A stretch of DNA of 64,000 nucleotides from CAXBBB01 sp963841855 (GTDB lineage: Bacteria > Bacteroidota > Rhodothermia > Rhodothermales > BA12). The stretch's first letter is position 1, and the number at the start of each line of letters is the position of its first letter. The stretch spans positions 248,001-312,000 of the forward strand of contig CAWJEJ010000001.1 in assembly GCA_963841855.1 (NCBI GenBank), read 5' to 3'. Positions 53,985 through 63,020 of this stretch are shown one piece after another. The translations under genes and the position numbers were made by a program. Below the pieces are notes generated by a model. The model was not told the DNA's origin. It saw only the letters and a list, made by a program, of their open reading frames with translations, and did no database searches.

Positions 53985-54026
53985 AACGAGCGACGCAGAA
54001 GCAGTTCTGCGTCGCTCGTTTCGTTT
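53985..54026 (+). terminator. Strong rho-independent terminator
   Basis: A perfect 16-bp stem, 53985-54000 with 54005-54020, has a GCAG tetraloop and is followed by TCGTTT. The stem begins AACGAGCG and ends CGCTCGTT, so it is preceded by few A and could work in both directions. It lies 20 bases after the stop of the 119-aa gene. Confidence 0.88.
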
Positions 54027-54123
54027 GAGAAGCTAGAGGGTGAACCGGCGTATTTCAGGGCATATTTGAATCCAAGCACCCAAGGCGCCGTTACCTTACT
54101 GCATTCCGCCTTCTGCTCCCTGC

Positions 54124-55290
54124 ATGTCCACCACGGCCACTCTGCCCAAGCCGCCGGCGCGTCGACGCTCGTACGCCGCGGTCACATGGTCGATTTTGCT
54201 GAGCCTGGGCGCGATCGCAGTCATCGGCATTTGGACCGACTTCGACGCGGGCGCGCTGCGCAGCATGGCGCGAGAGCTCAACCCGTGGCTGTTTTCGGCC
54301 GGGTTGTCGATGGTCTTCTTCCGCGTGCTTTTCGGCGCCTGGCGATTGTACCACGTCTCGTCGGGTCAGCTCAGCTTCGCGACTTCGCTGCGCGGCCAGC
54401 TTTCGTGGGACTTCTTCTCGAACATCACGCCCTCGGCCATCGGCGGCGGCCCGTTCGCGGCGATCTACCTCGCCAAAGACAGCCGCCTCTCCGTCGGAGA
54501 TACGTCGGCGTTCTTGCTGCTGGCGATGCTGCTCGATCAGTTTTGGACGGCGCTGAGCGTACTCATCGTCCTGGTCGGCGCGGCGTATGGCCTCTCGTTT
54601 CCGGACGAGGTCGGCGATGCGGGGCTGATCACGCTGCTGTGCTACTTCGGCGGCATGCTGACATGGACAGTCATCTTCGCCTACGCGATGCTCGTCAAGC
54701 CCCAGTGGCTTGAGCGGTCGATCGCGTGGCTCTTCACGCTGCGTGGACTGCGCCGGTTCGAGTCGCGCGCCCAGCGAGAGGTCAAACAGCTGCGCGAGCG
54801 CGCCAAGCTGTTTCGCACGCACGGATTCGGCTTCTACCTAGTCGGCTTCCTGCTGACGGCGGCCAGCTGGATCGCGCGCTACCTGATGCTGGTCTTTATG
54901 GTCTGGAGCATCTATCCCCTGCTCGACAAAGACCTGTTCTTCCTGCGCTCGATGGGCATGACGCTAGGCAGCCTGGTGATGCCGACGCCTGGAGCAGCAG
55001 GCGGCGTCGAGGGCTTTTACGTGCTCTTTCTGGGGCCGCTCATCCCGGCTGCTATGATCGCACCGACGCTGCTGGCGTGGCGCGTCTTTGGCTATTACAT
55101 CTTTATAGGCGGCGGCGGATACCTGGGCTGGCACCGCTTGGGGCAAGTACGCAAACGCCGAGCGGCCCTCCGCGAAGAGCGCGCACTACAGCGCCAGATT
55201 CGCGACGCTGCATCGTCGGGTGACGGACTGCTTTCGGGTGACGGACATCTCGGCTCGCCCGTCGTTTCCGAACCTCCCTCTCACCGCTGA
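54124..55290 (+). CDS. Lysylphosphatidylglycerol synthase transmembrane-like / UPF0104 protein
   Basis: The 388-aa integral membrane protein has about seven or eight helices. Family signatures include SWDFFSNITPSAIGGGPFAA, the conserved PTPGAAGGVEGFYVLFLGPL near the C-terminus and FLLLAMLLDQFWTALSVLIV. It corresponds to the flippase-like membrane half of MprF; the cytoplasmic synthase domain is absent. Related proteins move modified lipids or glycolipids, and substrates vary. The C-terminus is a basic and Ser/Gly-rich tail. The DUF72 gene starts 4 bases later, probably on the same transcript. Confidence 0.9.
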   Translation: MSTTATLPKPPARRRSYAAVTWSILLSLGAIAVIGIWTDFDAGALRSMARELNPWLFSAGLSMVFFRVLFGAWRLYHVSSGQLSFATSLRGQLSWDFFSNITPSAIGGGPFAAIYLAKDSRLSVGDTSAFLLLAMLLDQFWTALSVLIVLVGAAYGLSFPDEVGDAGLITLLCYFGGMLTWTVIFAYAMLVKPQWLERSIAWLFTLRGLRRFESRAQREVKQLRERAKLFRTHGFGFYLVGFLLTAASWIARYLMLVFMVWSIYPLLDKDLFFLRSMGMTLGSLVMPTPGAAGGVEGFYVLFLGPLIPAAMIAPTLLAWRVFGYYIFIGGGGYLGWHRLGQVRKRRAALREERALQRQIRDAASSGDGLLSGDGHLGSPVVSEPPSHR

Positions 55291-55294
55291 CACC

Positions 55295-56353
55295 GTGGAA
55301 GCCTACGATCCTACAGCCGAACTCCGCGAGATGGTCGACACCTTCGACTTTCGCGAGGTGCATCCCAACCTGCGCGTCGGCACGGCGTCGGACCGCTACG
55401 GCGGCTGGCTGGACCAGATCTATCCGTCGGAGCGGTGGGCCGACGAGGTGAAGACGCGGCCCAAGAAGATGGGCGGCAAGACGTTCGAGGAGCGCGTGTT
55501 GCCGGTCGAGAGCGTCCAAGATTACTTCGGCCACTTCGGCGTACTCGAACTGGACTTCACCTACTACCGGCCCCTGCTCGAACCCAGCGGCGAGCCGTCG
55601 CCCAACCTGCGCGTTCTGACCGAATACGCGCGCCACGCGCCGCCCGACGCGCTCTTCTTTCTCAAGGCGCCGCAGCAGTTCATCACGCCGACGCTGCGCC
55701 GCTCCAGCGGGGGCGACGTGTCGTACGAGCCCAACCCGGCCTACCTCGACGCCCAGGCGTACGACCGCGACTTTCAGCAGCCTGCGCTCGAACTGCTTGG
55801 GGACCGGCTAGTCGGCGTCATCTTCGAGCAGTCGTACCAGCGCACCCAGGACAGCGTGGAGCCGGACATGCAGATCGACCAGCTGAACGCGTTTTTCGAA
55901 GCCGTGCCGCCGGTCGTCCAGCCGCACCTGGAGATCCGGTCGCCGCACCTGCTCACGCCCGCCTACTTCGACTGGCTGTTCGAGCGCGGATTGGGCCACG
56001 TGTTCTCGCATTGGACATGGTTGCCGCCGATCCGCGAGCAGTGGGCGATGACGGGCAACCGGCTCACGGCCAGCGACGGCAACGTCGTGACGCGCCTGCT
56101 GACGCCGCTGCGCATCAAGTACGCCGATGCCTACGCCAAGGCGCATCCGTTCGAGAAGCCGATTCCCGAACTCATCGAGCACAAAGGCACGCGCACGATG
56201 ATCCTCGACGCGGTCGCGCTGACGTATCAGGCTGAGAAGCGCGACGCCGTCCACAACCTGATTTTGAACAACCGCGCCTACGGCAACTCGCCCGAGCTAG
56301 GGCGCCGCATCGCGCACCGGATCTTGGACGAAGAGGCCAAGCGGCTGGCATGA
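55295..56353 (+). CDS. DUF72 (YecE-like) protein
   Basis: GTG at 55295 gives 352 aa; an ATG at 55331 is an alternative. DUF72 features are RVGTASDRYGGWLDQIYPSE near the start, a TIM-barrel-like layout with LELDFTYYRPL, DALFFLKAPQQFITPTLRRS, VGVIFEQSYQRTQ and GHVFSHWTWLPPIREQWAMT. Family function is not established, although UV-endonuclease-like TIM-barrel relationships have been noted. It is longer than the usual 240-280 residues. Its stop overlaps the DoxX-like gene by 4 bases (ATGA). Confidence 0.85.
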   Translation: MEAYDPTAELREMVDTFDFREVHPNLRVGTASDRYGGWLDQIYPSERWADEVKTRPKKMGGKTFEERVLPVESVQDYFGHFGVLELDFTYYRPLLEPSGEPSPNLRVLTEYARHAPPDALFFLKAPQQFITPTLRRSSGGDVSYEPNPAYLDAQAYDRDFQQPALELLGDRLVGVIFEQSYQRTQDSVEPDMQIDQLNAFFEAVPPVVQPHLEIRSPHLLTPAYFDWLFERGLGHVFSHWTWLPPIREQWAMTGNRLTASDGNVVTRLLTPLRIKYADAYAKAHPFEKPIPELIEHKGTRTMILDAVALTYQAEKRDAVHNLILNNRAYGNSPELGRRIAHRILDEEAKRLA

Positions 56354-56748
56354 CCGAGACTGCGCCCAACCGCCTCAAGGCGATCAGCCGGTGGGTGCTG
56401 AGCCTCGCCCTGATTGCCGCCGGGTTCAACCACTTTAGAGACCCCGACTTCTACGTCCGCCTGATTCCAAGCTATCTGCCGCTTCCCTACCTGCTCAACG
56501 CGCTGAGCGGAGTCGCCGAGGTGGGGCTGGGCGCCGGGCTGCTGATCGAGCGTACGCGGCGGCTGGCGGCATGGGGCATCGTCGCGATGCTGCTGGCGTT
56601 TCTGCCGGTTCACGTGCAGCCGTTCTTTACTGGCGAGTGCCTGACGCCCGACGGTCCGTGCCTGCCGATGTGGGTCTGGACCGTGCGCCTGGCATTCGTC
56701 CATCCGATGCTGATCGCGTGGGCGCTGTGGCACCGCACGCCGGACTGA
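56350..56748 (+). CDS. DoxX-like small membrane protein
   Basis: The 132-aa protein has four helices at about 13-30, 47-66, 72-92 and 108-127. The DoxX-like hallmark GFNHFRDPDFYVRLIPSYLP follows helix 1, and LLNALSGVAEVGLGAGLLIE forms helix 2. Cys-containing ECLTPDGPCLPMW lies in a loop. It probably has a redox or quinone-associated membrane role as in other DoxX relatives, which is inferred. It is translationally coupled to the DUF72 gene upstream. Confidence 0.85.
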   Translation: MTETAPNRLKAISRWVLSLALIAAGFNHFRDPDFYVRLIPSYLPLPYLLNALSGVAEVGLGAGLLIERTRRLAAWGIVAMLLAFLPVHVQPFFTGECLTPDGPCLPMWVWTVRLAFVHPMLIAWALWHRTPD

Positions 56749-56761
56749 CGGAGGGCTGCGC

Positions 56762-59344
56762 GTGACGGACCTATGCCTTTTCACGGACAGCGGCTTTCGA
56801 CACCCGTGGCGACCCTATCAGCAGCGCGTACTAGACGCGATGGACGCGCACATGGGCGACGGCACGCTGCATCTCGTTGCGCCGCCTGGATCGGGCAAGA
56901 CCGTGCTCGGGCTTGAACTGGCTCGGCGCATCGGGCGCCCCGCTCTGATCCTGTCGCCGTCGCGTGCGGTTCGGGATCAGTGGATGACGCGGCTCGCCGA
57001 TTTCGGTTTGGACCGGGCCGACGTGCATTCCATCTGCTCGGTCGATCTCGAAGCGCCTGGGCTCCTCACGTCGACGACCTACCAGGCCCTCTCGCACGCG
57101 GCTCGGAGCGGCGGGTTGGAGCGCTTGGCGCGGACGCTGGCAGACAGCGGAGCCGGCACGTTCGTACTCGACGAGGCGCATCACCTGCACAGCGACTGGT
57201 GGACGGCGCTGACCCGGCTCATCGCGCTGCTCGAAGACGTTCGGATCGTCGCGCTGACCGCGACGCCGCCGTACGACGTGAGCGGCGCCGAGTGGAAGCG
57301 GTACGTCGCGTTGTGCGGTCCCATCGACGAGGAGATCGGCGTTCCTGAACTGGTGCGCACCGGTACGCTGTGTCCGCATCAGGATTACGTCTGGGCTACG
57401 CGCCCAACCGCCCACGAGCACGCGGCTCTGACTGACTACGAGTCGGCGCTCGCATCGGCCCGGCGGTACCTCGAATCGTCGGCTCTGGCGAGCGCGCTGT
57501 CCGCTCACGAGTGGGCGGCCGATCCAAACGCGTGTGAGGAAGCGATCTTCGAGCATCCCGAGGAGGCGGCGGCTCTGTTGATTTTCCTCGCGCACTGCGG
57601 CAAAGCGCTCCCAGCTCGGCTGCTTGCCCTGCTGGACGTCGCGCCAGACGGACTGCCGCGGATGAGCGGACGCTGGTGGAGCGTCTTGGTCGGGTTCGTG
57701 CTGTCCGACGCGTTCAGCGGCGAAGACGAGAGCCGCATCGCACTCCGCGCTTCTGTTCACGACCGGCTGCGAAGTCTCGGAGTGCTGTGGCGAGGCAGGC
57801 TCCGCATCGGTGCCGCGACGCCGACGGCACGGCTGCTCTCGGGCAGTTCGGCCAAGATCCGGGCCTGCGTAGACGTGCACCGGATCGAACGAGAGGCGCG
57901 CGGCGATGGCCTGCGACAGGTCGTGCTCTGCGACTACATCCGCGCCGACGAGCCAGACCGGCTGGGCGCTCTTCCCGTCTTCAGCGCGCTCCACGCCGAC
58001 CTCGACAATCCCGGCGACGTAGCCTTGCTGACGGGCAGTCGCACGTGGGTTCACGCGTCTCGCACCGAGGCGCTGAAAAAAGCCGCGCGCGAAACCGGCC
58101 AAGACCTTGCGTTCGAGTCCGTCTCCGGTCTGCCCGGCGTGTGCAGCGTCACGGTCGACGGGGGCGGATCGACGGTCGGGCTCGTGACGCGCCTGCTGGG
58201 CAGCGGCGCCATACGCACGACCGTCGGCACCCGAGCGCTGCTGGGCGAGGGATGGGACGCGCCAGCCGTCAACTCGCTCGTCATCGCCAGCCACGTCGGT
58301 GCGCACGTGGGGACGAATCAGATGAGAGGGCGCGCGATCCGGCGCGACGCGCATCAGCCGGACAAGGTGGCGAGCATCTGGCACCTGGTCGCCGTCGCGG
58401 GCGAGGTCGAGGGCGGAGACTCGGACCTGCACGCGCTGCTGCTGCGAGCGCAGACGTTTGCCGGACTGTCGGTCGATATGCCGATCGTCGAGAGCGGGAG
58501 CGACCGGTTGAGGCTGCCCTCGCTGGCACGTCCCGAAAGCGTCGATCTCTTCAACGCGACTTCCCTGGACCGATTCGGAGCCAGAGACACGCTGAGCCGG
58601 CGCTGGCTCGAAGCGTCGGGCGATGGGCGTAGTCTGCGCATGGCACCAAGCTTGGGCACGGCCAGTCCTCCACCCTCGGGCCCATACTTCTTCCGGTCGA
58701 CGCTGCGCTATACGCTGCTCGTGGGCGCAGCGGCAGCGTGGGCGGCGGCGAGTTGGATGTGGAACGCGGCGAGTGGCCTGCGCATCACCGCTCTGGGCCT
58801 GCCCAACGTGCTCTTCTTCGCCGCACTGGCGGCCTTGATGGCGGCAGCGTTTCCTCTGTCACGCGCGCTGCGCGGATGGATGCGCGCGGCCCCAGTCGAC
58901 GGGGCGCTTCGGAGCATCGCGCGCGTCGTGTTCGGCTCGCTCCAGGAAGCTGGGCACCTGAGCGCCGACCTCCCTGCGTCGGCGCTGCGCACGGAGACTA
59001 CTGGTTCAGGCGTCTTCTGGACGACGCTCGACAGCGCCAGCTTACACGAACAGTCGGTTTTCATGGACGCGCTCGCCGAGGTGCTCAGCCCGATTCAGAA
59101 CCCGCGCTACGTCGTCACCCGAAACGTCGGCGGCGCCCGGGTCGACTACCACGCCGTCCCCTCTCTCCTTGACCGCAAAGCCGACGCCGAGCGCTTCGTA
59201 GCCCGGTGGCAACGCCTCCTCGGCCCGGCCGATCTGACTTATGCGCGCTCAAAAGCGGGACGGCGCCAGTTGCTGCGCGCCCGCGCCCGCTCGTTTTCGA
59301 GTGCCTACGCCGACTCGACCGAGCGGCGCGACCGATGGCAGTGA
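56762..59344 (+). CDS. Superfamily 2 DEAD/DEAH helicase with C-terminal membrane segments
   Basis: A GTG start gives 860 aa. SF2 motifs: Q-like HPWRPYQQRVLDAM, I PPGSGKT (41-47), II DEAH (137-140), III TAT (166-168), V VGTRALLGEGWDAPAVNSLV and VI QMRGRAIRR (520-528). Between the RecA lobes lies an insertion of about 200 residues (roughly 200-420). Unusually, two membrane helices follow the helicase, at about 649-667 (TLLVGAAAAWAAASWMW) and 683-700 (LFFAALAALMAAAFPLS). A soluble basic C-terminal domain of about 160 residues then ends the protein. It therefore looks like a membrane-anchored ATP-dependent nucleic-acid motor. No nuclease motif was recognised. Relatives in phage defence are possible, but the neighbours give no support. 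Confidence 0.9.
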   Translation: MTDLCLFTDSGFRHPWRPYQQRVLDAMDAHMGDGTLHLVAPPGSGKTVLGLELARRIGRPALILSPSRAVRDQWMTRLADFGLDRADVHSICSVDLEAPGLLTSTTYQALSHAARSGGLERLARTLADSGAGTFVLDEAHHLHSDWWTALTRLIALLEDVRIVALTATPPYDVSGAEWKRYVALCGPIDEEIGVPELVRTGTLCPHQDYVWATRPTAHEHAALTDYESALASARRYLESSALASALSAHEWAADPNACEEAIFEHPEEAAALLIFLAHCGKALPARLLALLDVAPDGLPRMSGRWWSVLVGFVLSDAFSGEDESRIALRASVHDRLRSLGVLWRGRLRIGAATPTARLLSGSSAKIRACVDVHRIEREARGDGLRQVVLCDYIRADEPDRLGALPVFSALHADLDNPGDVALLTGSRTWVHASRTEALKKAARETGQDLAFESVSGLPGVCSVTVDGGGSTVGLVTRLLGSGAIRTTVGTRALLGEGWDAPAVNSLVIASHVGAHVGTNQMRGRAIRRDAHQPDKVASIWHLVAVAGEVEGGDSDLHALLLRAQTFAGLSVDMPIVESGSDRLRLPSLARPESVDLFNATSLDRFGARDTLSRRWLEASGDGRSLRMAPSLGTASPPPSGPYFFRSTLRYTLLVGAAAAWAAASWMWNAASGLRITALGLPNVLFFAALAALMAAAFPLSRALRGWMRAAPVDGALRSIARVVFGSLQEAGHLSADLPASALRTETTGSGVFWTTLDSASLHEQSVFMDALAEVLSPIQNPRYVVTRNVGGARVDYHAVPSLLDRKADAERFVARWQRLLGPADLTYARSKAGRRQLLRARARSFSSAYADSTERRDRWQ

Positions 59345-59362
59345 CTCGCCCCAGCGGCACCA

Positions 59363-60028
59363 TCAGCCATCGGTGTCGCTCAGCCAGCGGCGCGTCCTGG
59401 GCGCGATGTCGTTCGGCGCTTGGGTGAGATCGGCGCGCAGGCGGGCCAGCGAGTCGGCGTCGTCCACGTCGTACCATAGGGGCAGAACGGTGACGTGAGC
59501 GTCCTCGCCCGAAGCGCGCGCAAGCGTCTGCTCGAACACGTCGGGGTGGCTGTATTCCATCCCAGCGAAGAGCGACGGAAAGAAGTGGTTGGCGGCGAGC
59601 AGGTAGTATCCGCCATCCGTCGTCGGACCGATCGCGATGCTCTTGGGCTGGTCCAGCGAGGCAAAAGCGTGGTCGACGAAGGCGGACGGAAGCGTCGGGT
59701 GGTCCGTACCGATCAGCGCGGCGCGGTCGTATCCGGCGGCGAACGTTTCGAGCAGCGCGCGTTGCATCCGAGCGCCCAGCCCGTCGCCCTGCTGCTCGTG
59801 GATGCTGGTGGCGCGGCGCAGATCGGCGGGCAGCGCGCCGTGCTCGCCGCCGACGTAGAGGCGCACGTCGCAGTCCAGGGCCGCGTACTGGTCGAGCGCG
59901 TCGGCGAGCATGGCGGCGTACAAATCCGAACTCTGCTGAGGCGTCAGAGGCGGACAGAGGCGCGTCTTTACGCGTCCGGGCTGTGGGACTTTGGCGAAAA
60001 CGACGAGGGCGGAGCGAACGGTCGGCAC
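59363..60028 (-). CDS. rSAM/selenodomain-associated transferase 1 (TIGR04282/DUF2064)
   Basis: GTG at 60028 gives 221 aa (MPTVRSALVVFAKVPQPGRV). The GT-A-like nucleotidyltransferase pattern is clear: FAKVPQPGRVKTRLCPPLTP, GDGLGARMQRALLETFA, AALIGTDHPTLPSAFVDHAF and IAIGPTTDGGYYLLAANHFF. This family usually occurs with a radical-SAM protein and transferase 2, in pathways connected with arsenosugar or related modification. Transferase 2 is encoded at 63,020. No radical-SAM gene is in the window. It is convergent with the helicase gene and divergent from mscS. Confidence 0.92.
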   Translation of the reverse strand: MPTVRSALVVFAKVPQPGRVKTRLCPPLTPQQSSDLYAAMLADALDQYAALDCDVRLYVGGEHGALPADLRRATSIHEQQGDGLGARMQRALLETFAAGYDRAALIGTDHPTLPSAFVDHAFASLDQPKSIAIGPTTDGGYYLLAANHFFPSLFAGMEYSHPDVFEQTLARASGEDAHVTVLPLWYDVDDADSLARLRADLTQAPNDIAPRTRRWLSDTDG

Positions 60029-60087
60029 GGAAGGCGGTCGGGCTGGGTAGAGCCGACCAAAGTACCTGTCCGCCTCCACTCTCGGGA

Positions 60088-61152
60088 ATGAACGCTCCGC
60101 AATCCTTCGCCGCCGCCGCGCGCGCCTCCGAGCAGCAGGCGCCAACCGCCGCCGACAGCCTCGCCGCTCTGGACACGACGACGCTGGGCGCCCGCCTGCG
60201 CGCCGACACCGCATGGGTCGAGCGCATCACGGATCCGGTCGGCTCGGCGTCGCGCGCTGCCGAGGGGTTTTGGGCGTATATCTACGATCCTGCCCTGTGG
60301 ATCGGCCTGATCGGCGTCATCCTGCACGTCCTCGTGATCCTCGTGCTGGCCGCTCTGGTCGTCCGCTTCATCGACAGCGCGGCGCGGCGGTACGCAGCGC
60401 GGTTCGACGAACTGCCGCTGGCCGCGCCGCGCCGGCAACGCGTTTCTACGCTCGAAAACCTGCTCTCCAGCGTTGCCCGCTACACGATCTGGCCTCTGGC
60501 TCTGGTCCTGATCCTGAGCCAGATCGGCATCGAAGTCGGCGCGCTGATCGCGACGGCGGGTGTCGCCGGACTGGCCATCGGTTTTGGCGCCCAGACGTTG
60601 GTGCGCGACGTGATCAGCGGCATCTTTCTGCTCTTCGACGACACGATCCACGTCGGCGATCTGGTGCGCGTCGGCTCGGACGTCGGAGCGGTCGAGCACA
60701 TCGGCGTGCGGCTGATCAAGGTGCGCAAGTTCGATGGCGAGATGCTGATGGTGCCTGCGGGCGAACTGCGCATCTTCGGCAACAAGTCGATCGGCTACGC
60801 CCGCGCCATCGTCGTCGTAGGCCTTCCCTACGAAGCCGATCCCCGTCCGATTCTCGCGTCGATGCAGGAGGCTGCCGATGAGTGGGCCCAGGAGCACAAA
60901 GACATCTTGCTCGACGAGCGCCCCGAAGTCCAGGCGCTGACCGGCTTCGGCGAGTCGCAGCTGGACGCGCGCATCATCGTCCGCGTCATTCCGGGCGAGC
61001 AGTTTCAGGCCGAGCGCGCCCTCCGGCTGGCCGTCAAAGCCCAGTTCGACGCCGACGGGCACGAAATCCCGTTTCCCAGACGTACGCTCTACCTGCGCCA
61101 AGAGCCGGGCGCGCCTCCGGCCTCCTCTTCCCCGCTCACCGATCCCACCTGA
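60088..61152 (+). CDS. Small-conductance mechanosensitive channel, MscS family
   Basis: ATG at 60088 gives 354 aa; the longer frame would overlap the divergent transferase. There are membrane helices at about 71-93 and 129-148, and the pore helix GALIATAGVAGLAIGFGAQT (151-170) has the Gly/Ala packing of MscS. The beta-domain has GIFLLFDDTIHVGDLVRVG, and the C-terminal alpha/beta region has AIVVVGLPYEADPRPILA. The channel opens under membrane tension during osmotic downshock. A lipoprotein gene follows 5 bases after the stop. Confidence 0.94.
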   Translation: MNAPQSFAAAARASEQQAPTAADSLAALDTTTLGARLRADTAWVERITDPVGSASRAAEGFWAYIYDPALWIGLIGVILHVLVILVLAALVVRFIDSAARRYAARFDELPLAAPRRQRVSTLENLLSSVARYTIWPLALVLILSQIGIEVGALIATAGVAGLAIGFGAQTLVRDVISGIFLLFDDTIHVGDLVRVGSDVGAVEHIGVRLIKVRKFDGEMLMVPAGELRIFGNKSIGYARAIVVVGLPYEADPRPILASMQEAADEWAQEHKDILLDERPEVQALTGFGESQLDARIIVRVIPGEQFQAERALRLAVKAQFDADGHEIPFPRRTLYLRQEPGAPPASSSPLTDPT

Positions 61153-61157
61153 CGCCC

Positions 61158-62063
61158 ATGCTGCGTGCCCTTCGCCTCTTCTGCCTCGTCCTCCTGGCCG
61201 CGCTCGCCAGCGTCGGCTGCGACTCGGCGTCCGACGACGCGCCCGATGGCGCCTTCGATCTGATCGACGGACGCGCCGACATCGTGCTCCGCGCCGACGC
61301 GTCGGCTCTGAACTCGGACCTGATCGACCTCGACTCGCTGAGCCAGGCGCTGCCGTTTCGGATTCCGTCCGACGCCATCCTCTACGCGTCGGCGCGGCTC
61401 GAACAGACGGGCGATTCGCTGGCGCTGGGCGACCTACTCGCCGGACTGAGCGGTGGAGAACTCGTGCTCGTGCTGCCCGGCGGATCCGCCGACGCGCGGC
61501 AGGCCCTGTCGGCTGTGCTGACCTCCTCGCCCGGCGCCAATGGCTTCGACGTGTTCGTGGACGAGCAGAGCGGCGGTGCGTTCGGCGTCGACGGCTCTCG
61601 TGTCGTCTCGGCGGCATCCGAAGCCGCTTTGCGGGCCATGCTCCGCCGTTCGGATGCGGACCGGCTGGACGGCGACGGGCAGCGGCTGATCGGCAAAACA
61701 TCGACTTTTCCGGCTGGGCTACTCGTGCAGCAGGCCGACGACTTGTTCGGCACCCTTATCGGCCCCGGCGCGCCGATTCCCACGGGCCTTCTCCCCTCCA
61801 ACCGTGCTGCCATCGGTTCGACGTTCGATCCGGCCGACGATGCGACGGTCGACGCGACGATCTGGCTCGAACCTGCCGACGATTCGAATGCAGCCGCTCT
61901 GGTGGGCGCGCTCTCGACTCTCGCCGCTCTCGCCGCCCAAACGCCCGACTTGGACGCACAGACGCGGGCGCTGCTCACCGGCCTTTCGCCCGTCGTCGAT
62001 GGTCGTTTGGTGCGCATCGCCGTCCGCTTGCCGCTGGCCACGTTCGTGTCGCTCTCGCAGTAG
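61158..62063 (+). CDS. Lipoprotein of unknown function
   Basis: ATG at 61158 gives 301 aa with a lipoprotein signal LVLLAALASVGCDSASDD, Cys21 being the lipidated residue. The mature protein is Ala/Asp/Ser-rich with an alternation of strands and helices (DLIDGRADIVLRADASALNS, LVLVLPGGSADARQALSAVL, TVDATIWLEPADDSNAAALV). No family was recognised. Its start is 5 bases past the mscS stop, so the two are probably cotranslated. Confidence 0.82.
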   Translation: MLRALRLFCLVLLAALASVGCDSASDDAPDGAFDLIDGRADIVLRADASALNSDLIDLDSLSQALPFRIPSDAILYASARLEQTGDSLALGDLLAGLSGGELVLVLPGGSADARQALSAVLTSSPGANGFDVFVDEQSGGAFGVDGSRVVSAASEAALRAMLRRSDADRLDGDGQRLIGKTSTFPAGLLVQQADDLFGTLIGPGAPIPTGLLPSNRAAIGSTFDPADDATVDATIWLEPADDSNAAALVGALSTLAALAAQTPDLDAQTRALLTGLSPVVDGRLVRIAVRLPLATFVSLSQ

Positions 62064-62120
62064 TATAGGTGCGATCGGCTCGCGACTCGCCGTAGTTTGG
62101 CGTTTTCCCGCTCCGCACTC

Positions 62121-63020
62121 ATGCTCTACGCCTCCGCCGACGCGCTCGACTTCGCCCTCACCGATCTGCCCACGCGGCCCAACGAGACGCGCGTGCTCAT
62201 GACGACGCCCGACCATTTCGAGATCGTCTACGTCATCAACGCGCACATGGAGGGAATGGAGGGATCGGTCGACCAGAGCAACGCGCGCGCGCAGTGGGCC
62301 CTCGTCAAAGCGGCGTACGAGCGCATCGGCTTCCAGGTCGATGTGATTTCGGGTCAGCCCGGCCTGCCGGACATGACGTTTTGCGCCAACCAGACGCTTC
62401 CGATCGTCGGGCGCGACGGCGAGCCGCACGTGCTGCTGAGCCAGATGGGCACGGCCGAGCGGGCGCCCGAAGTCGTGTTCTATCGCGACTGGTTCGAGGC
62501 CCACGGCTACACGTCGCACGCGCTTCCGCCACTCCAGACGGGCTTCGAAGGCGCAGGCGACGCGCTCTGGCATCCCGACCGTCGGTTGCTCTGGGGCGGC
62601 TGGGGCTTTCGCACGGACGCCGAGGCGTATGACGTGCTCTACGAGTTGACCGGCGTTCGCGTCTGCACGCTCGAACTGCGCGACCCCGAGTTCTACCACC
62701 TCGACACGTGCCTGAGCCTGCTCGACGAGACGACAGCGCTATACGTCCCGTCGGCGTTCACTGACGAGGGGCTGGACCTGCTGCGCGCCCTGATTCCGCG
62801 CCTGATCGAAGCCGACGAGCGCGAAGCGCGGACGCTGTTCGCCTGCAACGCGCACTGCCCCGACCGCCGCCACGTCCTGATCCAGACCGGTTGCACGATC
62901 ACGAACGAGCGTCTGCGCCAGGCCGGATTCGAGGTCGTCGAGGTCGACACGTCGGAGTTCGTCAAGGCAGGCGGATCGGTCTTTTGCCTCAAGCAGATGC
63001 ACGGCGGATCCGACGCGTGA
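62121..63020 (+). CDS. DDAH/amidinotransferase-fold hydrolase
   Basis: ATG at 62121 gives 299 aa. The guanidine-modifying pentein fold is marked by FCANQTLPIVGRDGEPHVLL, the acidic motif FEGAGD (142-147), the catalytic His193 in FYHLDTCLSLLD and the nucleophile Cys289 in GGSVFCLKQM. This set fits dimethylarginine dimethylaminohydrolase or an ornithine/arginine-handling relative such as Ctl or an amidinotransferase. The precise substrate is uncertain. Its stop overlaps the next start by one base (TGATG). Confidence 0.92.
   Translation: MLYASADALDFALTDLPTRPNETRVLMTTPDHFEIVYVINAHMEGMEGSVDQSNARAQWALVKAAYERIGFQVDVISGQPGLPDMTFCANQTLPIVGRDGEPHVLLSQMGTAERAPEVVFYRDWFEAHGYTSHALPPLQTGFEGAGDALWHPDRRLLWGGWGFRTDAEAYDVLYELTGVRVCTLELRDPEFYHLDTCLSLLDETTALYVPSAFTDEGLDLLRALIPRLIEADEREARTLFACNAHCPDRRHVLIQTGCTITNERLRQAGFEVVEVDTSEFVKAGGSVFCLKQMHGGSDA

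Noticed and set aside
54060..54123. CATATTTG and TACCTTAC as promoter elements for the UPF0104 gene
   Set aside because: The spacing between a TTTG and a TAnnTT element is 23, not 19, so the match was judged too weak.
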